A DNA stretch of 58,867 nucleotides from a virus, in the IMG/VR virus record IMGVR_UViG_3300034062_004791, positions 1-58,867 of that record; one strand, written 5' to 3'. The notes below the pieces were generated by a model. That model had not been told where the DNA came from. It did not search any database and was given only the letters and a program-made list of their open reading frames with translations. A program made the translations under genes and the position numbers. Shown in pieces: positions 7,681-14,920 of the stretch (its first letter is position 1; every line of letters starts with the position of its first letter).

Positions 7681-8412
7681 TTACTTTTTGAGTGTGGGCA
7701 TAAGACGCAGACCATCTCGGAAGATTGCATTTTTAAGATTAGTTCTAAGGTCTGCAATCATTTCCAAAGTAAAGAGACTATTGGCCAAGAACATTTTCTC
7801 AAGTTCTTCCCGAATCCGCTCAATAGAAACCTTATGAAGCATTTCTGCCCCAAAGTCACTATTGACCGCATCCCAGGTGTTAGGTTCAATATCGAATCCT
7901 TTGGTGATATGGAACCTCAGGGCTCGCATAACCCTTAGACCATCTTCTGTGATTCGGTCGGTTGGATTACCAACAAATCGAAGAAGATTGTTGTTAAGGT
8001 CATCTAGGCCACCGAAAGGGTCAACTACTTCACCATTAAGGATGCAAAAAGAATTTACGGTGAAATCCCTTCTTTTTAAATCGTCCATCAAAGTTCCAGG
8101 TAGAACAAAATCAGGACGGCGACCATCAGTACTCGGACCATCTTTTCGGGCGAGAACAAAATCAGCAACGTTGGTGCGTTCTTTTAGTGGATGGCCATCA
8201 GGAACTTGTGCCCGAACAGTAAAGAATTCAGGAGTCTCAAGGAATACTTTGAATCCATTGTTTTTTAGATGTTCAACCAGATGGTTAAATGCGAACTCTG
8301 CATTTACAAACATATCGGGATTTTCTGGAATTGCAACAAAATCAACGTCTTTGGATTCTAGGCCAAGAAACTTGTCTCGGACTGCACCGCCGACTTCTGC
8401 AAAAGTAAACAT
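7681..8412 (-). CDS. CCA-adding enzyme / tRNA nucleotidyltransferase, short form
   Basis: 243 residues of the class II nucleotidyltransferase family that adds or repairs the CCA end of tRNA. Motifs in order: GGAVRD (8-13), the metal-binding DVD (22-24), RRDFTVN (114-120), and EDGLRVMRALRFH (156-168) of the neck that selects CTP and ATP. Bacterial enzymes are usually about 400 residues or more; the body and tail domains after about residue 230 are absent here, so it is a minimal head-neck form or a processing nuclease-free variant. The window's only tRNA lacks an encoded CCA, which fits a need for it. It overlaps the upstream gene by one base (TAATG). Confidence 0.88.
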   Translation of the reverse strand: MFTFAEVGGAVRDKFLGLESKDVDFVAIPENPDMFVNAEFAFNHLVEHLKNNGFKVFLETPEFFTVRAQVPDGHPLKERTNVADFVLARKDGPSTDGRRPDFVLPGTLMDDLKRRDFTVNSFCILNGEVVDPFGGLDDLNNNLLRFVGNPTDRITEDGLRVMRALRFHITKGFDIEPNTWDAVNSDFGAEMLHKVSIERIREELEKMFLANSLFTLEMIADLRTNLKNAIFRDGLRLMPTLKK

Positions 8413-8573
8413 TAGTCCTGGAGTGAAGAAATAATTGTTGCTAATAGATTTAAAACTGCACTAGAACCACAAAACCCAACAAAGAATGGGAGTGAAACTT
8501 GAGCAGAAATGACTGCAAGAACACCAAAAATAAGTGCTCGTTGAAAATATGCGTTTGGGTTTTCGGAAAGCAT
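8412..8573 (-). CDS. Small membrane protein, 53 aa
   Basis: The ATG at 8573 starts a 53-residue protein with two hydrophobic stretches (about 13-30 and 36-50). Its TAA overlaps the ATG of the CCA-adding enzyme gene. Confidence 0.55.
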   Translation of the reverse strand: MLSENPNAYFQRALIFGVLAVISAQVSLPFFVGFCGSSAVLNLLATIISSLQD

Positions 8574-8612
8574 TGGATTTCAGGTAATGAGACAGTTCCT
8601 TAAGTATCCTAT

Positions 8613-8843
8613 TTAATCAACCCTGTTAAGAACAGCATAGATTGCATCAGAAGATACGGCAGTGGAATTACAAATCAATCCACGAATCTGTGTGAGTGCC
8701 TGTTCTGGTGAAATAGAGATTTTTTCTACGCTTTCAATTTTCAAATTTTTATAATTATCAAGATAATTTTTTAAGTCATATTCAACACTATTGGTATTGA
8801 GAGCAACGGAATCAAACTCAATCGTAGCACTGTATCGGGGCAT
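8613..8843 (-). CDS. Hypothetical protein, 76 aa
   Basis: Begins MPRYSATIEFDSVAL, a beta-strand pattern followed by a helix. AAGGAG lies upstream and the dyad promoter 8873-8931 precedes it. Family unknown. Confidence 0.6.
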   Translation of the reverse strand: MPRYSATIEFDSVALNTNSVEYDLKNYLDNYKNLKIESVEKISISPEQALTQIRGLICNSTAVSSDAIYAVLNRVD

Positions 8844-8872
8844 TGGGGAGTTCTCCTTGTGTGTATGAGAGT

Positions 8873-8931
8873 ATTATACAATGAAAAAGGACCCTGATGC
8901 TAGGGTCCTTGTGACAGTTACTCAGGTGGCT
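8873..8931 (-). promoter_or_regulatory. Dyad promoter with nested terminator, for 8613-8843
   Basis: Dyad 8911-8930 holding the TAA of the upstream gene, hairpin GGACCC-N7-GGGTCC plus TTTTT, TATAAT at 8873-8878 after 32 bp. Confidence 0.82.
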
Positions 8932-9085
8932 CCTCGTTGTTGGTTAATACGAATTTCATCCAATAAGAGCCAAATAAAGTTCCCACTAAAAATGGTTGAA
9001 CAAACTCTTCGGGAAATCTTAATGTTACGAACACTATCAACAATGGACCAGCAACAAATACAATGAGGTTCTTTAGTGATTTCAT
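8918..9085 (-). CDS. Small membrane protein, 55 aa
   Basis: ATG at 9085. Two hydrophobic segments (about 6-22 and 30-45) and an acidic tail EEPPE. The stop is inside the dyad of the next promoter. Confidence 0.55.
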   Translation of the reverse strand: MKSLKNLIVFVAGPLLIVFVTLRFPEEFVQPFLVGTLFGSYWMKFVLTNNEEPPE

Positions 9086-9119
9086 GAATTCAATGGGAAA
9101 TACGTCGTTTTAAAATCGT

Positions 9120-9581
9120 CTACCCGCTAATTTTTCTATGAGTCTGTTGAAATCCATTGTAATGATAAGTTGTAAATTTTCCAATGTAATGAGCATCCTT
9201 TGGTCTAGATACCATTACATAAGACACAATAATATTAGGCATAGAATTGTAATTAACCAGTTTTATTACTGGTTCTCCCTCATAATTTGGAATTGTTCTC
9301 CATGTACCCTCTCTTTGAAGTTTTTCATAAGCATAAGTAACCTTACAAAAAGGATAACTTTCTATCTTTACCATTGTTCTTGGGTGACTATTTGATTGCC
9401 AAATAGTCCCAATTTCAGGAACAGATTTCTTAGGGGGATTGAGGGTAGAAATTAGATCATTAATTTCATTTTCAGTAAGTCTATATTTTCCATTATCACT
9501 TTCATAATCACCATGACCGTCAAACATGTTAATTGCATCAAGAATAAATGCAATTTGATTTTGGTTTAGATTTAGGTCCAT
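9120..9581 (-). CDS. Hypothetical protein, 153 aa
   Basis: A helical N-terminal 45 residues with LTENEINDLI, then a beta-rich part from about residue 55 (PEIGTIWQSNSHPRTMVKI), which looks like a small barrel. No family named. Transcribed from 9605-9661. Confidence 0.6.
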   Translation of the reverse strand: MDLNLNQNQIAFILDAINMFDGHGDYESDNGKYRLTENEINDLISTLNPPKKSVPEIGTIWQSNSHPRTMVKIESYPFCKVTYAYEKLQREGTWRTIPNYEGEPVIKLVNYNSMPNIIVSYVMVSRPKDAHYIGKFTTYHYNGFQQTHRKISG

Positions 9582-9604
9582 TAGAGTTTGATGATTACTT
9601 GGAT

Positions 9605-9661
9605 AGTATAAAACAAAAAAGGCGCCCGTGAAGGCGCCATTGTGACAGTTTAAAAATTGTC
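9605..9661 (-). promoter_or_regulatory. Dyad promoter with nested terminator, for 9120-9581
   Basis: Dyad GACAATT-N4-AACTGTCAC (9642-9661), hairpin GGCGCC-N6-GGCGCC with TTTTTT, TATACT at 9605-9610 after 31 bp. The hairpin sequence differs from the GGACCC copies while the spacing is kept. Confidence 0.82.
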
Positions 9662-10540
9662 TTGGTATTCTTCCATTTCCTTTTCTTCTTTATCGGCAAT
9701 TTCAAGAATAGTCTTAGCAAGTAGTTTATGGCCAGAAAGTTCTGTATTCTGACTACCTTCACCACATTGAGGAATCCAACTACGACGAGTCATTTCCATA
9801 AACTTAATCATGAATGCGCCCTTCAATGCATCTGTGGTGAATTGTTTTGCATCTTCAATACGACCCTCTTTCACTAAAGATATAATTTCGGGGAGTGGGT
9901 TAATAAAACTTCTAAATTCAAAACTGGTAAAATATCTAATCCAGTGATTGATTCTAGGATTACTACTCAATAGAATATTATCAAGGAAATATGGCTCATT
10001 AATTTTATCTTGAACAATTTTAATAATTTCATCTACATCCCCTAGAACATCAGTGAATTTGTAGTAAATATATTCACCATTGATGTACTCTTCAATATCA
10101 TATTCTTTAATGAGATTGTCTACCACATCTTTTCGCATCATCACAAAATCAATAGAGACATTCTCTGGATTTCCAACATAAGAGGCATAGCGATTTTGAA
10201 TCTCAAGTCGGCCTTCTCGCATGGTCTCAAAAAGATTATCCACATCAAATCCCTCTCGTTTTACTGCGATATCATGATACTCATTCTTGCCAACTTCTTT
10301 TTCGATCAGCTTTTCTTTTAGGTTCTTGATAATTACTTCAAGACCAATACCACTATTATTTTCACCAGTACCATAATAATCATAATGACTATGGAATGGA
10401 ACCATCACCGGGGTATAAAAATGATTTGAATAGCAATGATTGGAACCAACAGAATTTTGTTCTAGGATAAAGACATAAACCGGGTCTCCAGCATGAATAT
10501 GCAAATTGGAAACTCCGCAAGTTTTGTTCCAACAGCCCAT
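9650..10540 (-). CDS. MGCWNKTCG-family phage protein, 296 aa
   Basis: The N-terminus MGCWNKTCGVSNLHI with two Cys is the signature of a widespread large-phage family of unknown function. The rest is mixed alpha/beta with an acidic C-terminus that ends inside the downstream dyad. Its exact role is not known. Confidence 0.75.
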   Translation of the reverse strand: MGCWNKTCGVSNLHIHAGDPVYVFILEQNSVGSNHCYSNHFYTPVMVPFHSHYDYYGTGENNSGIGLEVIIKNLKEKLIEKEVGKNEYHDIAVKREGFDVDNLFETMREGRLEIQNRYASYVGNPENVSIDFVMMRKDVVDNLIKEYDIEEYINGEYIYYKFTDVLGDVDEIIKIVQDKINEPYFLDNILLSSNPRINHWIRYFTSFEFRSFINPLPEIISLVKEGRIEDAKQFTTDALKGAFMIKFMEMTRRSWIPQCGEGSQNTELSGHKLLAKTILEIADKEEKEMEEYQDNF

Positions 10541-10570
10541 AATTAAACTCCTTTAATGTTTTTAATGTGA

Positions 10571-10780
10571 TTATTCAAAAGTTGGCATAGGATGCCAATG
10601 GGTAGGGGGAAACGGATGGGGCCATCGAGCAAATTGCCCATTACTTTCTCGCCAAACATAATAGGCGTCCGTGGTATATGGGGCACCATTTGAGGTTACA
10701 ATTACATCCCTTGCAATAACTGCAAACATTTCAAATGGTTTCCTGTCTGTTCGTGCAGTTTCAATCGGTTGCCATTTCAT
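10571..10780 (-). CDS. DUF551-like protein, 69 aa
   Basis: Starts MKWQPIETAR and ends FPPTHWHPMP, the two ends of the small DUF551 family found in phages and prophages (W-x-P-I-E-T-A and THW-x-P-x-P). Function unknown. It has its own dyad promoter (10810-10868). Confidence 0.75.
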   Translation of the reverse strand: MKWQPIETARTDRKPFEMFAVIARDVIVTSNGAPYTTDAYYVWRESNGQFARWPHPFPPTHWHPMPTFE

Positions 10781-10809
10781 AAGAGGCGCTCCTTTATGTG
10801 TATGAGAGT

Positions 10810-10868
10810 ATTATACAGCAAAAAAGGACCCTACTATCAGGGTCCTTGTGCCAGCTCATAAACCGTCT
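10810..10868 (-). promoter_or_regulatory. Dyad promoter with nested terminator, for 10571-10780
   Basis: Dyad 10848-10868, hairpin GGACCC-N6-GGGTCC plus TTTTTT, TATAAT at 10810-10815 after 32 bp. Confidence 0.8.
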
Positions 10869-11184
10869 ACCAATCACCATAAAAAACATAATTGGTGTCA
10901 ATCACCGAAACTCCATACTCGCAAATATCAAGACTTTCCTCGATTTTATGAGCGGCAATCAGGGCGTCATCTTTGTTGTCATAAACCTCTGATTGACCCC
11001 AGATTGACTGCATATAGGCCCCGAGATTATAGGGTTGGTCTTGCATATACCAGTTCCAATTATCAATTGCTCCGGCCTCTGCGACTCGGTAGACTTTATG
11101 AGGTGCGCAAGAAACTCTTGCGATTCCTTCTTTTTTGAAAAAGCGAAAGGTCGAAAGAACATAAACGCCATTGTCAGCAGACAT
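10867..11184 (-). CDS. MSADNG-family phage protein, 105 aa
   Basis: Starts MSADNGVYVLS, contains KVYRVAEAGAIDN and ends EYGVSVID plus a short tail. This order is typical of a small phage family of unknown function. Stop TAG at the edge of the dyad. Confidence 0.7.
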   Translation of the reverse strand: MSADNGVYVLSTFRFFKKEGIARVSCAPHKVYRVAEAGAIDNWNWYMQDQPYNLGAYMQSIWGQSEVYDNKDDALIAAHKIEESLDICEYGVSVIDTNYVFYGDW

Positions 11185-11210
11185 GAGACCTCTTGGGTGG
11201 TTGTGACTTG

Positions 11211-11269
11211 ATTATACAACGAAAAGGGCACCCGCGAAGGGGCCCTTATGCCGGTTTAGGAAGTGGTCA
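11211..11269 (-). promoter_or_regulatory. Dyad promoter with nested terminator, for 10867-11184
   Basis: Diverged dyad (GACCACTT / AACCGGCAT, 11248-11269), hairpin GGGCCCC-GCGGGTGCCC with TTTT, TATAAT at 11211-11216 after 31 bp. Confidence 0.72.
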
Positions 11270-11677
11270 CTTATCTACACTGAAGGTAGGAACTGGAGTT
11301 CCATCAAGGCCAATCGGAACCATAATCAACTTATTTCCTTTTTCAGAACCCTGTTCTAGGTTTTGAATATAAAGATATTGAAGATATTCTTTGTTGTCTT
11401 TGAGTGAGCCAGCAATAACCTGATTGGCTTTTGCTACACCCTCTGCACGAATAACTTCTGCATCAGCAAGTGCCCTAGCAGATTCTTTTTTGGCATTTGC
11501 TTCTTGAATTGCAATTTGACGATTATACTCGGCGCGAGCAAGTTCACTTTTTCCGGCAAGTGATTGGTTCTATATATTATATTGAGGAAGGCCAAATGCA
11601 AGACCACCAATAATTACCACTGCTCCGATAGCAAATAGGACCATACCAGAGTCAATAAAATCATTTTGTTGTTTCAT
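11267..11677 (-). pseudogene. SPFH/prohibitin-like membrane protein with in-frame TAG
   Basis: One continuous frame of 137 codons from ATG 11677 to TGA 11267-11269, interrupted only by TAG at codon 36 (11570-11572). Part one is an N-terminal transmembrane helix ending GLPQYNI. After the stop come AGKSELARAEYNRQIAIQEA and a coiled-coil stalk, then KANQVIAGSLKDN and IMVPIGLDGTP, the pattern of short SPFH-like phage proteins. In relatives I recall, a Trp follows PxYNV, so the change is TGG to TAG. TAG ends many genes here, so it is a true stop. Either the gene is dead, it is read through, or this is a sequence variant. Confidence 0.75.
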
Positions 11678-11737
11678 AATTAATTTAAAATAAAGGAATA
11701 AAATTAGCTGAAAGTAAGTTTGTTAATTATTAGACTA

Positions 11738-12139
11738 TCACACTAGAGTACATTCATCGAAAGTAATCTTTGCATTAGCAACTTGCATTTGTCCATTATA
11801 AAAATACTTTTTCCATATGTCTTCACTGTCATCACCATCACCATAAAGAATAAAGAGAACTCCGTTAAATTTTTCAGAAACAGAAATCATATTCGTTTCA
11901 TGGTCATACCATTTACATTTATCTCCAAATGGGTTAAACCCAATAATATCTAAAACATCAGATTCAGTGACATAGTGATTTTGGTATTCTTTGTTGATAT
12001 CGCTGATTAGGCGGTTTTTTGTTGTTTCAGATAGATTAGAATCCTTAATTTCTTGAATTTCGGCCTCTTTGGCTTTTTTTCTTTCTGCTTGACCTTTGGA
12101 ATAATCAATTGTCAACTCATAGTAAGTGTTGTAGCCCAT
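11738..12139 (-). CDS. MGYNTYYELTI-family protein, 133 aa
   Basis: The N-terminus MGYNTYYELTI and the late GDGDDSEDIWKKYF block define a small family I know from phages and bacteria, of unknown function. The middle is a charged helix. It lies behind the promoter at 12167-12222. Confidence 0.7.
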   Translation of the reverse strand: MGYNTYYELTIDYSKGQAERKKAKEAEIQEIKDSNLSETTKNRLISDINKEYQNHYVTESDVLDIIGFNPFGDKCKWYDHETNMISVSEKFNGVLFILYGDGDDSEDIWKKYFYNGQMQVANAKITFDECTLV

Positions 12140-12166
12140 AATGCTCCGATGAATTACTTTGTAAGT

Positions 12167-12222
12167 TTACTAGATGATTGTGTGATGGAGTGGGGTCCTT
12201 GTGACGGTTTGAGAAGTGTCAC
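12167..12222 (-). promoter_or_regulatory. Dyad promoter for 11738-12139
   Basis: Dyad GTGACACTT-N4-AACCGTCAC (12201-12222) covers the upstream TGA. The -10 is weak (TAGTAA, 12167-12172), and the spacer has no hairpin. Confidence 0.65.
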
Positions 12223-12362
12223 ATAAACTCCATCATAAAATAATCAACAGTAATTCCACATTGCGAACAAAACTCTTCAACATCATCAGGCAGCGATTCC
12301 ATAATATTTGATGTTGCGAATCTTTCCCAGAGTTCGTAAAACTGGTCTTCAGAGAGAGTCAT
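12219..12362 (-). CDS. Small acidic protein, 47 aa
   Basis: ATG at 12362, starts MTLSEDQFYELW, contains FCSQCG, and its stop lies inside the dyad. It overlaps the upstream gene by 14 bases. Unknown function. Confidence 0.55.
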   Translation of the reverse strand: MTLSEDQFYELWERFATSNIMESLPDDVEEFCSQCGITVDYFMMEFM

Positions 12363-12501
12363 TTAGATGATTCAAATGGTTTTGATAATACGCAATGTCA
12401 TCGAGAATAGAGTCTTTTATGTTTTGAGAATAATCAGGGTTATCCTCAATTTCCTTTTTTAATGATTCGATTTTTGTTTCTAAAAGAGTGAATTCGTCCA
12501 T
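12349..12501 (-). CDS. Small coiled-coil protein, 50 aa
   Basis: Start MDEFTLLETK at 12501. An ATG at 12525 would overlap the tRNA 3' end and be lost on tRNA processing, so the later start is preferred. Charged helical sequence throughout. Confidence 0.5.
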   Translation of the reverse strand: MDEFTLLETKIESLKKEIEDNPDYSQNIKDSILDDIAYYQNHLNHLNDSL

Positions 12502-12518
12502 GTTGTTGGTTTGTTTAG

Positions 12519-12599
12519 TGTTCATCAAGAGATTTGAACTCTTATGGTTGCCCAGCAACATTTTCGATGTTGTGCGGATACCAATTCCGCTAGATGAAC
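12519..12599 (-). tRNA. Class II tRNA-like gene, anticodon loop reads GAA
   Basis: A cloverleaf folds by eye: acceptor GTTCATC/GATGAAC, D arm GCGG...CCGC with GGTA in the loop, anticodon stem CAACA/TGTTG, a variable arm TGG-GCAA-CCA, and T arm AAGAG/CTCTT with loop TTCAAAT. All stems pair. The long variable arm is a Leu/Ser hallmark, but the seven-base loop TCGAAAA puts GAA (Phe) at 34-36 and C instead of U at 33. Discriminator A; no CCA is encoded (CTA follows). Identity is therefore uncertain: an unusual Leu/Ser-type tRNA or a decaying one. Confidence 0.75.
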
Positions 12600-12713
12600 A
12601 AGAAATTAATTTCCTGCTTCAACTCAGGAAATTAATAAAATACTCTTCCTTCCACAGACGAGTAAAAATTGTGTTAAGTGAAACGGAATCCGATAGATTT
12701 TTAACACCCCTTA
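12600..12713 (-). ncRNA. Structured leader between promoter and tRNA
   Basis: No ATG-started frame is visible on the minus strand. Two strong inverted repeats occur: ATTAATTTCCTG/CAGGAAATTAAT (12605-12636, loop of eight) just before the tRNA, and GTGTTAA/TTAACAC further upstream. This may be the precursor of a small RNA or a tRNA-processing signal. Confidence 0.4.
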
Positions 12714-12770
12714 AAGATAGCAGACTTATTGGCGGTTTTGGTGGTCAGTGGACAGTTTGTGGCCTGTCAC
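12714..12770 (-). promoter_or_regulatory. Dyad promoter for the leader and tRNA
   Basis: Dyad GTGACAGG-N4-AACTGTCCAC (12748-12770), TATCTT at 12714-12719 after 28 bp, no hairpin. Confidence 0.6.
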
Positions 12771-13012
12771 GCGCTCAACTGTTTGATCTTCTCTCTAATC
12801 GCCCTGGCCCGGTCGAAATCTTTTTGTTTTAGGGCATCTTCTAAAGACTTTTGAAGGCTAGTAATCGCCGCGAAACTTGCCTCTTCGGTTAAATGATTTA
12901 ACCATTCTTCGGGCGCATTTTGTAGTGTTTTTAATGCAATCTCTTCGTCTCTAAAAACACCAGATTCCATGAGGATTTTTAGAATTTCTTCGGCTATTAG
13001 ATCGTTTTCCAT
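12767..13012 (-). CDS. UVR-motif protein, 81 aa
   Basis: The C-terminal helix ALKQKDFDRARAIREKI is the UvrB/UvrC interaction (UVR) motif; in other proteins it mediates protein contacts. The N-terminal 45 residues are acidic and helical. ATG at 13012 chosen over a GTG two codons earlier. A late-type promoter lies about 20 bases upstream (13031-13038). Confidence 0.7.
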   Translation of the reverse strand: MENDLIAEEILKILMESGVFRDEEIALKTLQNAPEEWLNHLTEEASFAAITSLQKSLEDALKQKDFDRARAIREKIKQLSA

Positions 13013-13030
13013 GTTCACTATCTTTCTAAA

Positions 13031-13038
13031 TATTTATT
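13031..13038 (-). promoter_or_regulatory. T4-type late promoter
   Basis: AATAAATA on the minus strand, 19 bases before the ATG of 12767-13012. Close to the T4 consensus TATAAATA. Confidence 0.55.
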
Positions 13039-13045
13039 TTAAAAG

Positions 13046-13126
13046 ATGACCCAACAATTACTAACAGGATTTTGCATAATCCTAATAGGCTCTTTAACCG
13101 CATATCTCATTAAAATCAGCCAGTAG
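13046..13126 (+). CDS. Possible tiny membrane protein, 26 aa (plus strand)
   Basis: ATG at 13046, mostly one hydrophobic helix, ends SQ-TAG. It opposes the minus-strand genes and overlaps the end of 13116-13481. Weak ribosome site; kept only because of its membrane-helix composition. Confidence 0.25.
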   Translation: MTQQLLTGFCIILIGSLTAYLIKISQ

Positions 13127-13481
13127 GATAAACAAGAACTTGCTTGACTTCTTCTTGAGTCATATTTAGTCGTTTACCTAGAAGAAATGCCCGCTTCTTC
13201 CAGATCATAATAGCCTTTGTTAGCTGATTGACTTTTGCATGATTCAAAAAATGTGCCCGACGTTTTGCGATAATGAACAGCGTATTATATGCTTTCATGT
13301 CGTTAATTAGGTCTTGATGTTGATCAAGTTCCTTTTTAGAGATTTTGTTGAACATTTTGAAATAGACCTCTTTATAAGAAGTCAATTCGTCCAGGACCTT
13401 ATAAGTATCCTCTAGGGAGAGTTCTTCAAGATCATCGGCGGTAATATCTTGGGCAAAAATTTGGGAGAAATATGAAATCAT
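13116..13481 (-). CDS. Helical hypothetical protein, 121 aa
   Basis: Starts MISYFSQIFAQD at 13481. Predominantly helical with KRRAHFLNHAK and a C-terminal MTQEEVKQVL. It follows a terminator (13494-13517), so it is transcribed separately or by read-through. Confidence 0.6.
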   Translation of the reverse strand: MISYFSQIFAQDITADDLEELSLEDTYKVLDELTSYKEVYFKMFNKISKKELDQHQDLINDMKAYNTLFIIAKRRAHFLNHAKVNQLTKAIMIWKKRAFLLGKRLNMTQEEVKQVLVYPTG

Positions 13482-13493
13482 AATGTGCAAAAT

Positions 13494-13517
13494 AAAAAAG
13501 GGGGCCTTTCGGCTCCC
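13494..13517 (-). terminator. Intrinsic terminator
   Basis: On the minus strand GGGAGCC-GAAA-GGCCCCC (one mismatch) followed by six T, just after the gene at 13524-13643. Confidence 0.8.
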
Positions 13518-13523
13518 TGTATC

Positions 13524-13643
13524 CTAGCACACAACGGTTTGCTTTTGCTGACGTAAGGTGGCGGTTTGGGCGGTTTTCAGGGCATTAGTTTTCCTGATGG
13601 TGGCCCGGATCAGATTAAGTTTGTTAATTGGGGTTTGAGACAT
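13524..13643 (-). CDS. Small basic protein, 39 aa
   Basis: The start MSQTPINKLNLI at 13643 is preferred because GGAG sits nine bases upstream; an upstream in-frame start lacks this. Lys/Arg/Thr-rich. It has a long 5' leader (13644-13734) with a TAGCTCTTTAGAGC hairpin and a possible promoter CTAAATAATAC at its head. Confidence 0.55.
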   Translation of the reverse strand: MSQTPINKLNLIRATIRKTNALKTAQTATLRQQKQTVVC

Positions 13644-13734
13644 GAGTTTTTCTCCAAAGAAACGGTTGAAAATTGCGTTCCTTCGCTCTAAAGAGCTACT
13701 TCCGGCCAATTTGGCTGAACGAAAGTTGTATTAT

Positions 13735-14061
13735 TTAGTCCTTGGCCCACCACCAAAGAAGACCAAGAATAGCCAATAACGGCACTGCAATATACCAATA
13801 AACAAACACCAAGTAGCCAACAACAAAAACAACACCTAACCAGAATTTTTCTTCAAAGGTTGTGTTGTCCTCATAAGATTGTCTAGGTTTTTCTTGGTAA
13901 TCATTACGTTCAGAAATTACTCTTAGATTTCTTATGTAGATTACGTTGTTCCATTGTGATTTAATAGTCTGTGTGGCAGTAGCACTAGACCCGGCAGTTA
14001 CAGTAACATCGAACGGCGTCCCCGAATCAGTAACTTTAATCTGAGCTTTCCAAACTGCCAT
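13735..14061 (-). CDS. Membrane protein with N-terminal beta domain, 108 aa
   Basis: Residues 1-50 are beta-like (MAVWKAQIKV, TPFDVTVTAG). Residues 72-105 are two adjacent hydrophobic helices ending in WWWAKD. Starts one base from the ArdA-like gene stop. Confidence 0.6.
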   Translation of the reverse strand: MAVWKAQIKVTDSGTPFDVTVTAGSSATATQTIKSQWNNVIYIRNLRVISERNDYQEKPRQSYEDNTTFEEKFWLGVVFVVGYLVFVYWYIAVPLLAILGLLWWWAKD

Positions 14062-14489
14062 TATTCTTTCCCAAACACGAGGAACTTCTGATTGTGATTA
14101 TGAAAAACGATCTCATAATCATCTTTCAAATTGTCAATACTGATATCCCAGTCAATCCAAAGAAAAGACGGAAGATCTTCTAGACCATAATGCTTTATTG
14201 CAAAATCCTGAGGAGACTCATAAGCCCCATAAAACGTAGTATGGAGAAAATGAAATCCCGAAAAATAAGAAACAAGTTCGTCTAAGTCTAATTGAGACCC
14301 ATAAAGGTGATCGAAATCTAGATAATCGTCATAATAAGTAAGAAAATCTTCTTCTCCATACCTGTCAATAAAAGCCAGACAATCATCTGAGCAATAATCA
14401 ACCTCATCATACTCTTTCATTCGTTCGATTACTTCTGGTGAATAAAGCATTTCGTAATGAGTTCCATTAAGTCCCATAAATTTGTCCAT
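14061..14489 (-). CDS. ArdA-like antirestriction protein
   Basis: 142 residues, very acidic. CLAFIDRYGEEDFLTYYDDY is followed by FYGAYESPQDFAIKHYG, then a WIDW-x-ISIDNL block and FLVFGK, which follows the order of the ArdA family (acidic domain, then Y-x-G-x-Y-x-S-x-x-D-F/Y-A, then Y/W-I-D-W/Y). ArdA proteins mimic DNA and block type I restriction enzymes. Start at 14489 in a TGATG overlap with the upstream gene. Confidence 0.65.
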   Translation of the reverse strand: MDKFMGLNGTHYEMLYSPEVIERMKEYDEVDYCSDDCLAFIDRYGEEDFLTYYDDYLDFDHLYGSQLDLDELVSYFSGFHFLHTTFYGAYESPQDFAIKHYGLEDLPSFLWIDWDISIDNLKDDYEIVFHNHNQKFLVFGKE

Positions 14490-14896
14490 CACTTTACAAT
14501 CTCCCAACCAGCATATTCAACCTCATTATCGCCATCCATGTTGACGAATCCTTCCACCTCATATTTCCATTCCCTAAGAAGCTCTAGACCAGATTCATCA
14601 GTGTAGGCAAGCAATTCAATCCGACCTTCACATTCTTCTTCCTTATAATCAATAATCTGTCTCATGGCATCATAAATGCTATGGTAGATATATTGTGAAT
14701 CAAGAAATTCAATATCGTTATACATTCCAGTATATCCATAATAGCGAACAATAATCGCCTCAGGAGCAATCCCAGGAGAAAAAAGTCTGCGGTGGGTTGC
14801 ATTTACATGGGCCTGCCAGGCACTATTTTGGTGTACCAAATAACCAGGATAAAAATAAAACCCTGTGTTGTTGATGGTTTTTAGGTCGGAATTCAT
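14489..14896 (-). CDS. Hypothetical protein, 135 aa
   Basis: Aromatic-rich (YFYPGYLV, VRYYGYTGMYND), acidic C-terminus. First gene of the operon that ends with 13735-14061; no family recognised. Its pairing with the ArdA-like gene suggests, but does not show, a counter-defence role. Confidence 0.6.
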   Translation of the reverse strand: MNSDLKTINNTGFYFYPGYLVHQNSAWQAHVNATHRRLFSPGIAPEAIIVRYYGYTGMYNDIEFLDSQYIYHSIYDAMRQIIDYKEEECEGRIELLAYTDESGLELLREWKYEVEGFVNMDGDNEVEYAGWEIVK

Positions 14897-14920
14897 TGGT
14901 GGGGTGAATTAACTGTTGAT

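Noticed and set aside
7862-8434. Plus-strand 190-codon frame
   Set aside because: Lies opposite the CCA-adding enzyme, whose motifs are unambiguous; the composition is Ser/Arg-rich antisense.
11570-11572. Genome-wide TAG recoding
   Set aside because: Numerous genes here (for example 315, 4906, 10867, 46371) end properly with TAG.
12488-12832. Plus-strand 114-codon frame across the tRNA and a dyad promoter
   Set aside because: It runs through the tRNA, two hairpins and the promoter; no ribosome site.
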